From Acidobacteriota bacterium (GTDB taxonomy: Bacteria; Acidobacteriota; Blastocatellia; Pyrinomonadales; Pyrinomonadaceae), in NCBI GenBank assembly GCA_019247865.1, contig JAFBAJ010000551.1:1-9674 (forward strand): 9,674 nucleotides of DNA, read 5' to 3'. The position numbers and the translations under genes were made by a program. The notes below the pieces were generated by a model. It had not been told where the DNA came from. It saw nothing but the letters and a program-made list of their open reading frames with translations, and ran no database searches. Shown here piece by piece: positions 6,232-9,674 of this stretch. Every line of letters begins with the position of its first letter. Position 1 is the first letter of the stretch.

Positions 6232-6334
6232 CAAATCCCAAGCTCTCTTTCTGAAGTTGCTGCCGACAGGTTGGCGCGAGAACAGCATCCCTGTCAAGAA
6301 GCCTTCGCGCCGCTAACGCAGGCGGGCGCTCTGC

Positions 6335-6343
6335 TGTTACAAT
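6335..6343 (+). promoter_or_regulatory. Extended -10 promoter candidate for the nitroreductase gene
   Basis: TGTTACAAT is an extended -10 (TG-N-TACAAT, 5 of 6 to TATAAT) at 6335-6343. The predicted start of transcription near 6350 leaves a leader of about 40 nt before the ATG at 6391. No good -35 stands 17 nt upstream, as is common for extended -10 promoters. The 159-bp divergent gap must also hold the promoter of the BtuF-like gene, which I could not locate. Confidence 0.5.
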
Positions 6344-6390
6344 CCGCTTCAAACAGAGTTATCCGATTCATCTGGGAGGGCCAGGAAAAG

Positions 6391-7077
6391 ATGCAGGACA
6401 AACCCTTTGATGTTCCAGAGACGCAGCCCGACGGCACGCCGCTCAAGCCGATCACGCAGGTGCTGCTCGAACGCCGTGCGACCAACCATTTCACGGACGA
6501 GGCCGTCCCGGACGAAGTGCTGGACGCGATTCTGAAGCTGGGCGCGCAGGCTCCGTCCGGCTACAACTTGCAGCCCTGGCGCTTCGTCGTCGTGCGCGAT
6601 GCGGAGAACCGCAAGCGTCTTCAGGCAGCAGCCTTCGGCCAGCCCAAAGTCGCCGAAGCGCCGGTCGTCATCATCGCCCTCGGCATGAAAGAGGAGTGGC
6701 AAGCGCGCGCCGACGAAGTCTTCAAGGAGGGCGCGGAGCGCGGCGCTGGAAATCCTGATGCCTGGCAGCAAGCCAAAGACGGCGCTCTTCAATTCCTGAA
6801 CGGCATGCAGCAGATGGACGTGTGGGTCAATCGCCACACGATGATCGCGTTGACGACGATGATGCTGGTGGCCGAAGCATACGGCTTCGACACAGCGCCG
6901 ATGGAGGGCTTCAATCCTGCCGCCGTCAAAGAAGCGTTCGACATTCCGGCAGAGGCGGAGGTCGTCGCGCTCTTAGCCATCGGTCGCGGCGCATCGCCCG
7001 AAAAAGCTTATCCCGGTCGCTTCCCGCTTGAGCGCATCGTGTACAGCGAACGCTACGGCGAAGCGTGGAAAGAATAG
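6391..7077 (+). CDS. Nitroreductase-family FMN oxidoreductase
   Basis: This 228-aa protein fits the NfsA/NfsB-like nitroreductase fold, dimeric flavoproteins using NAD(P)H to reduce nitro compounds, quinones or related substrates in the cytoplasm. Visible family signatures are the FMN-phosphate contact ERRATNHF (27-34), the core APSGYNLQPWRFVVV (54-68), the helical dimer segment WVNRHTMIALTTMMLVAEAYGFDTAPMEGF (145-174) and the C-terminal VVALLAIGRG (191-200). Length is normal for the family and no catalytic region is missing. The chosen ATG has AGGA 4 nt upstream and GGGAGG 11 nt upstream; longer in-frame starts run back into the divergent BtuF-like gene. The substrate cannot be told from sequence. 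The VOC gene follows in the same direction after a 100-bp gap that contains a palindrome, so cotranscription is uncertain. Confidence 0.93.
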   Translation: MQDKPFDVPETQPDGTPLKPITQVLLERRATNHFTDEAVPDEVLDAILKLGAQAPSGYNLQPWRFVVVRDAENRKRLQAAAFGQPKVAEAPVVIIALGMKEEWQARADEVFKEGAERGAGNPDAWQQAKDGALQFLNGMQQMDVWVNRHTMIALTTMMLVAEAYGFDTAPMEGFNPAAVKEAFDIPAEAEVVALLAIGRGASPEKAYPGRFPLERIVYSERYGEAWKE

Positions 7078-7078
7078 T

Positions 7079-7158
7079 CCCAGGTCTTCAAGTCCTAAGT
7101 CCCAAGTCAAAGGCAGGTTCGTGACCTGGGGCCTGGGACTTGGGACTTGAGACTTTTA
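7079..7158. repeat. Heptamer-built palindrome after the nitroreductase gene
   Basis: The left arm 7090-7108 holds tandem AAGTCCY heptamers (AAGTCCT, AAGTCCC, AAGTC). The right arm 7137-7155 holds the complement GACTTGGGACTT with a third, altered unit GAGACTT; 17 of 19 positions pair. A smaller hairpin sits inside (CAGGT 7114-7118 with ACCTG 7124-7128), and CCCAGGTC (7079-7086) can alternatively pair with GACCTGGG (7123-7130). The element begins two bases after the nitroreductase stop codon and ends in CTTTT, so it may terminate or attenuate transcription before the VOC gene. Confidence 0.88.
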
Positions 7159-7177
7159 TTCAGAGGAGAGTGGAGAG

Positions 7178-7552
7178 ATGCAGGAGCGAGCGGAAGCGCG
7201 ATTCAACGGCGTGATGGATCACATCGCGGTCAACTCTGAAGATTTGCAGCGCGATGTGCGAGAGTATGAACGGATGGGCTTTCGCGTGGAAACGCTCTAT
7301 GAGGATTGGGCGATGCTGCGCGACGAGCGCGGCTTCGGCATCGCGCTCCTGCCGCAGGGCTCAAAGCATCCGCCGCACCTGGGCCTCCGCGTCGAGACGC
7401 GCGAGGCACTGGACGAGGCCGCGGCCAGAGAAGGCCGCCCCGTCAAAGAGCATCGTGACCGCTCCGTCTCTTTTTATACGAAGGGCGTCAGCGGTCACGC
7501 GGTCGAAGTCATCTACTATCCGCCGGAGTACGGTCAGGAACAGAGCGAGTAA
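7178..7552 (+). CDS. VOC (glyoxalase/dioxygenase) superfamily protein
   Basis: This 124-aa protein is the size of a single vicinal-oxygen-chelate unit: two beta-alpha-beta-beta-beta modules that dimerise to form metal sites. MDHIAVNSEDLQRDVREYERMGF (13-35) is the classic first module, and HLGLRVETREALDEAA (67-82) with HAVEVIYYPP (107-116) forms the second. Candidate metal ligands are His15, His67 and Glu110, in positions expected for the family; a fourth would come from the partner subunit or the first module. The reaction is not identifiable: lyase, dioxygenase, isomerase and drug-binding members look alike at this level. The start has a purine-rich SD (GGAGAGTGGAGAG) directly before the ATG. 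The gene converges with the HTH gene with only 4 bp between stop codons. Confidence 0.88.
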   Translation: MQERAEARFNGVMDHIAVNSEDLQRDVREYERMGFRVETLYEDWAMLRDERGFGIALLPQGSKHPPHLGLRVETREALDEAAAREGRPVKEHRDRSVSFYTKGVSGHAVEVIYYPPEYGQEQSE

Positions 7553-7556
7553 AGCT

Positions 7557-8072
7557 TCACGCGCGAGCGGAAGTTTCTGAAGCTTCGCTCTCGTCCGTCT
7601 CATCCGTCTCTTCGCGCGAGAGGTCTGCGTTCTCCAACTGGCCGATCAGCCATCGCCGGAAGATGTCCGCCTCTCTCCCTTTGCCGGTCCAGCGCGCGCG
7701 GTCGAACATCACGAGCGCCATCATCAGCGCGTGATGCTGACCGGCGCGATCCCCCGCAAACTCGAATTGATTGTGCAGGCGGTCGATGAGCTCTATGCTC
7801 TCGCGCGCCGACTCCTCGTCCTTAAAGCCGAGCTTGCCGGCGAAGAACTTCGAGTAGACGTTCATCGGATGCGCCGAAGAGGTGTAGAGATCAAAGTAGC
7901 CCGTCATCAATCCGGCTTCCTGCAGGATGGAGCCGACGTAGCTCGCGCGCGAGCCTGTGATGAGCGCCAGATCTTCGATCTCCGTCATGCCCGACAGATA
8001 GAGCGCGAGAATCTGATCCTTCTTGCTGATCTTCTGCGAGCGCGGCTGTTTGCCTGCGCCGGTTTTGCTCAT
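7557..8072 (-). CDS. Uncharacterised helix-turn-helix protein (171 aa)
   Basis: No named family is recognised. Residues 16-55 (SKKDQILALYLSGMTEIEDLALITG, then SRASYVGSILQEAGL) read as an HTH: a helix with GMT at the turn, a second helix beginning IEDLA, and a recognition helix SRASYVGSILQEAGL. This resembles the HTH of resolvase- or sigma-region-4-like proteins. The middle part, 56-145, is a predicted helical domain with conserved-looking features YFDLYTSSAHPMNVYSKFF and HHALMMALVMFDRARW. The end (151-171) is a Ser/Thr/Glu-rich acidic tail. No signal peptide or membrane segment is seen. A strong SD, AGGAGG, stands 10 nt before the ATG at 8072. The start is only 42 bp from the divergent DNA glycosylase start, so it could control its neighbour or itself; that is inference. 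Confidence 0.8.
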   Translation of the reverse strand: MSKTGAGKQPRSQKISKKDQILALYLSGMTEIEDLALITGSRASYVGSILQEAGLMTGYFDLYTSSAHPMNVYSKFFAGKLGFKDEESARESIELIDRLHNQFEFAGDRAGQHHALMMALVMFDRARWTGKGREADIFRRWLIGQLENADLSREETDETDESEASETSARA

Positions 8073-8114
8073 AACTCTTATTCCTCCTGATCGAACACTA
8101 ACACGAAACGCTGC

Positions 8115-8720
8115 ATGGCAAACTTCAAGAAACTGTCAAGAGATTTTTATACGCGCCCACAGACGTTGCGAATTGCGCGCGAGCTGCTGGGCAAGCTGCT
8201 CGTCGTGCCGCTCGCGGACGGGACGCGCGTCTCCGGCATGATCGTCGAAACGGAAGCCTATCAGGGAGCGCGCGACAAAGCCTCGCACGCCTACGGAAAT
8301 CGCCGCACGAATCGGACGGAATCCATGTTCGGAGTCGGCGGCACGGCCTATGTCTATTTCATCTATGGCATGTATTACCAGTTCAACGTCGTGACGCACC
8401 AACAGGACACGCCGCACGCCATCCTCATCCGCGCGCTGGAGCCAGTCGAAGGCGCGTCTGAGATGCACGCGCGCCGCCCGGTCAAGCGCGACCGCGACCT
8501 GACCAACGGGCCGGGCAAGCTCTGCCTTGCGATGGGCATCGACCGCAGCTACGACCGCGAAAGCCTGCTCGGCGAACGCGTCTGGCTCGAAGAGCACGAA
8601 ACCTTTGGCCCGCGCCGGATACAGTCAGGCCCGCGCGTCGGCATCGACTACGCCGCCGAATACGCGACGAAGCCCTGGCGCTTCTGGCTCAAGGACAACA
8701 TTTACGTCAGCCGCTTCTAA
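8115..8720 (+). CDS. mpg: 3-methyladenine DNA glycosylase, AAG/MPG family
   Basis: This 201-aa monofunctional glycosylase of the AAG/MPG family removes alkylated or deaminated purines and begins base-excision repair. Recognisable parts are [25 protein letters not shown] (6-30), the active-site IVETEAYQG (43-51), [18 protein letters not shown] (56-73), [20 protein letters not shown] (75-94) and [13 protein letters not shown] (131-143). By alignment in mind with human AAG, Glu47 is the catalytic water-activating residue and Tyr49 and His58 line the base pocket. Length is normal and all motifs are intact. The ATG at 8115 has no clear SD, but the family motif begins right after it and no better in-frame start exists. 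It is divergent from the HTH gene and co-directional with the ECF sigma gene 208 bp downstream. Confidence 0.95.
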   Translation: MANFKKLSRDFYTRPQTLRIARELLGKLLVVPLADGTRVSGMIVETEAYQGARDKASHAYGNRRTNRTESMFGVGGTAYVYFIYGMYYQFNVVTHQQDTPHAILIRALEPVEGASEMHARRPVKRDRDLTNGPGKLCLAMGIDRSYDRESLLGERVWLEEHETFGPRRIQSGPRVGIDYAAEYATKPWRFWLKDNIYVSRF

Positions 8721-8928
8721 AGCTCAAAAGCCGCCCCACAGAGCTTTCACTTGCAATATTTCCTGCTCAATTAATTCTCATTTTTTAACTCTTTTCGGGG
8801 TACACCGTTTCGTTTCCATGCAAGCCGAGATGGTGGAAAAATCGTTTTGCGCTCGGACAAATAGCCGCTCTGACAACCAATTATGGGCGTTATCCGGTCT
8901 TGGCATTCCGTTTGCAAATAATCTGGGC

Positions 8929-9573
8929 ATGAACACAGACGCCGCAACATACCCTATCTGGCAGCAGGCGACGGACGCCACGCTCAGTCCTGCGGAACAG
9001 GCGAAAGCCACATCGGACTATGCGCTGGCGCAGCGCGCGGCCAAAGGCGACATGGAGGCTTTCGAGGTCTTGTACCAGCGCCATAACCGGCGCGTCTACA
9101 GCCTCTGCCTGCGCATGACCCAGAACGTGCAGGAGGCCGAAGACCTGACGCAGGAGTCCTTCATCCAGCTCTATCGCAAGATCGGGAGCTTTCGCGGAGA
9201 CTCTGCGTTCACGACCTGGCTGCATCGCCTGACGGTCAATCAGGTTCTAATGCACTTTCGCAAGCGCAGCGTGAAGATGGAGAAGACGACCGAGGAGGGC
9301 GAGACGCCGATTCAGATCGTCAAGGGCACGGAGAATCCGAACGCGATGCCGGTCGTGGATCGCATCGCGCTCGACAACGCCATCGCGCAGTTGCCGCCGG
9401 GCTACAAGTCCGTCTTTATCCTGCACGATGTGGAGGGACACGAGCACGAAGAGGTGGCGCGCATCCTCGGCTGTTCTGTGGGCACGTCGAAATCGCAGCT
9501 CCACAAGGCGCGCATGAAGCTGCGTCGCCTGCTCAAGCAGCAGAGCCCGCCGCACAATATCAACGCACAGTAA
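8929..9573 (+). CDS. ECF-type RNA polymerase sigma factor (sigma-70 family)
   Basis: This 214-aa protein has only sigma regions 2 and 4, as in extracytoplasmic-function sigma factors. Region 2 spans about 33-110: [32 protein letters not shown], then [22 protein letters not shown] and [19 protein letters not shown]. Region 4 spans about 145-203: [57 protein letters not shown], an HTH for the -35 element. The roughly 30-residue linker is Glu/Lys-rich. ATG 8929 is chosen because it leaves a normal ECF length; no good SD precedes it, and in-frame ATGs at 8818 and 8830 would add 33-37 unconserved residues. A strong terminator begins 27 nt after the stop, so the gene is probably monocistronic and no cotranscribed anti-sigma is visible. 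The 208 bp before it (8721-8928) are relatively AT-rich and probably hold its promoter, which I could not assign. Confidence 0.93.
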   Translation: MNTDAATYPIWQQATDATLSPAEQAKATSDYALAQRAAKGDMEAFEVLYQRHNRRVYSLCLRMTQNVQEAEDLTQESFIQLYRKIGSFRGDSAFTTWLHRLTVNQVLMHFRKRSVKMEKTTEEGETPIQIVKGTENPNAMPVVDRIALDNAIAQLPPGYKSVFILHDVEGHEHEEVARILGCSVGTSKSQLHKARMKLRRLLKQQSPPHNINAQ

Positions 9574-9600
9574 GCGTTGTCAGCGGCTCTCAAACAATCT

Positions 9601-9645
9601 TTCGGAGCGCGAGGTCAGACACAGCCTCGCGCTCCGAACTTTTAA
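9601..9645 (+). terminator. Intrinsic terminator of the ECF sigma gene
   Basis: A perfect 14-bp stem, TTCGGAGCGCGAGG (9601-9614) with CCTCGCGCTCCGAA (9625-9638), has a 10-nt loop and is followed by CTTTTAA. The strong GC-rich stem compensates for the short U-tract. It lies 27 nt after the sigma stop codon. Confidence 0.85.
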
Positions 9646-9655
9646 ATGCCTGCCG

Positions 9656-9664
9656 TGCTAGAAT
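9656..9664 (+). promoter_or_regulatory. Extended -10 promoter candidate for a gene beyond the right edge
   Basis: TGCTAGAAT (TG-N-TAGAAT, 5 of 6 to TATAAT) follows the terminator and is of the same extended -10 type as the motif before the nitroreductase gene. It would start a new plus-strand transcript near 9671. The downstream gene is not in the window. Confidence 0.4.
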
Positions 9665-9674
9665 CCATCCATCA

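Noticed and set aside
6232..6297. TTG start at 6297 adding 22 residues to the BtuF-like protein
   Set aside because: The added residues are not a signal peptide and not family-like, and no SD is seen.
7552..7590. AAGCTTC/GAAGCTT inverted repeat at the convergent gene ends as a terminator
   Set aside because: The arms are 7 bp and 20 nt apart, overlap the coding end of the HTH gene, and have no T-tract.
8750..8918. TTGCAA motifs (8751-8756 and TTTGCAAA 8911-8918) upstream of the ECF sigma gene as extra operator sites
   Set aside because: They are single half-sites without the inverted spacing of the 2961-2980 dyad and could occur by chance.

Overview
The window is GC-rich bacterial chromosome with short intergenic gaps and no phage, IS or CRISPR signal. 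Gene content suggests Acidobacteriota, most likely class Blastocatellia. Pointers are a SurA-like lipoprotein start, a TPR-AAA+-Fis regulator beside a small exported Pro-rich peptide, a BtuF-like protein without signal peptide, and palindromes built from CGCAAAGR octamers. This placement is inferred from remembered family resemblance, not from a search.

Layout, left to right. (1) At 1-532 (-) is the N-terminal part of an exported, probably lipid-anchored SurA-N-like protein. (2) At 596-668 is a perfect 30-bp inverted repeat. (3) At 675-2939 (-) is a 754-aa regulator: TPR-like N-terminus, AAA+ domain of sigma-54-activator type with a degraded GAFTGA loop, Fis-type HTH. (4) Divergent from it, at 3069-3305 (+), is a 78-aa secreted peptide precursor. 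A 20-bp palindrome lies between them and overlaps the candidate -35 of the peptide gene. (5) At 3534-5195 (-) is an ATP-dependent DNA ligase. (6) At 5211-5286 is a second copy of the octamer palindrome. (7) At 5287-6231 (-) is a BtuF/cobalamin-binding-like protein. (8) Divergent at 6391-7077 (+) is a nitroreductase, followed by a different palindrome made of AAGTCCC heptamers. (9) At 7178-7552 (+) is a VOC/glyoxalase-fold protein, converging with an uncharacterised HTH protein at 7557-8072 (-). (10) At 8115-8720 (+) is a 3-methyladenine DNA glycosylase. (11) At 8929-9573 (+) is an ECF sigma factor closed by a strong terminator, and a candidate promoter for the next gene sits at the right edge.

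Most genes look like independent housekeeping or accessory units: two DNA-repair enzymes, two small-molecule/redox enzymes and three regulators. The arrangement most worth following up is the TPR-AAA+ regulator divergent from a small exported peptide. It resembles the layout of peptide-sensing TPR regulators but is built on a bacterial enhancer-binding-protein chassis. The two classes of tandem-unit palindrome, each placed directly after a stop codon, are the second main signal.
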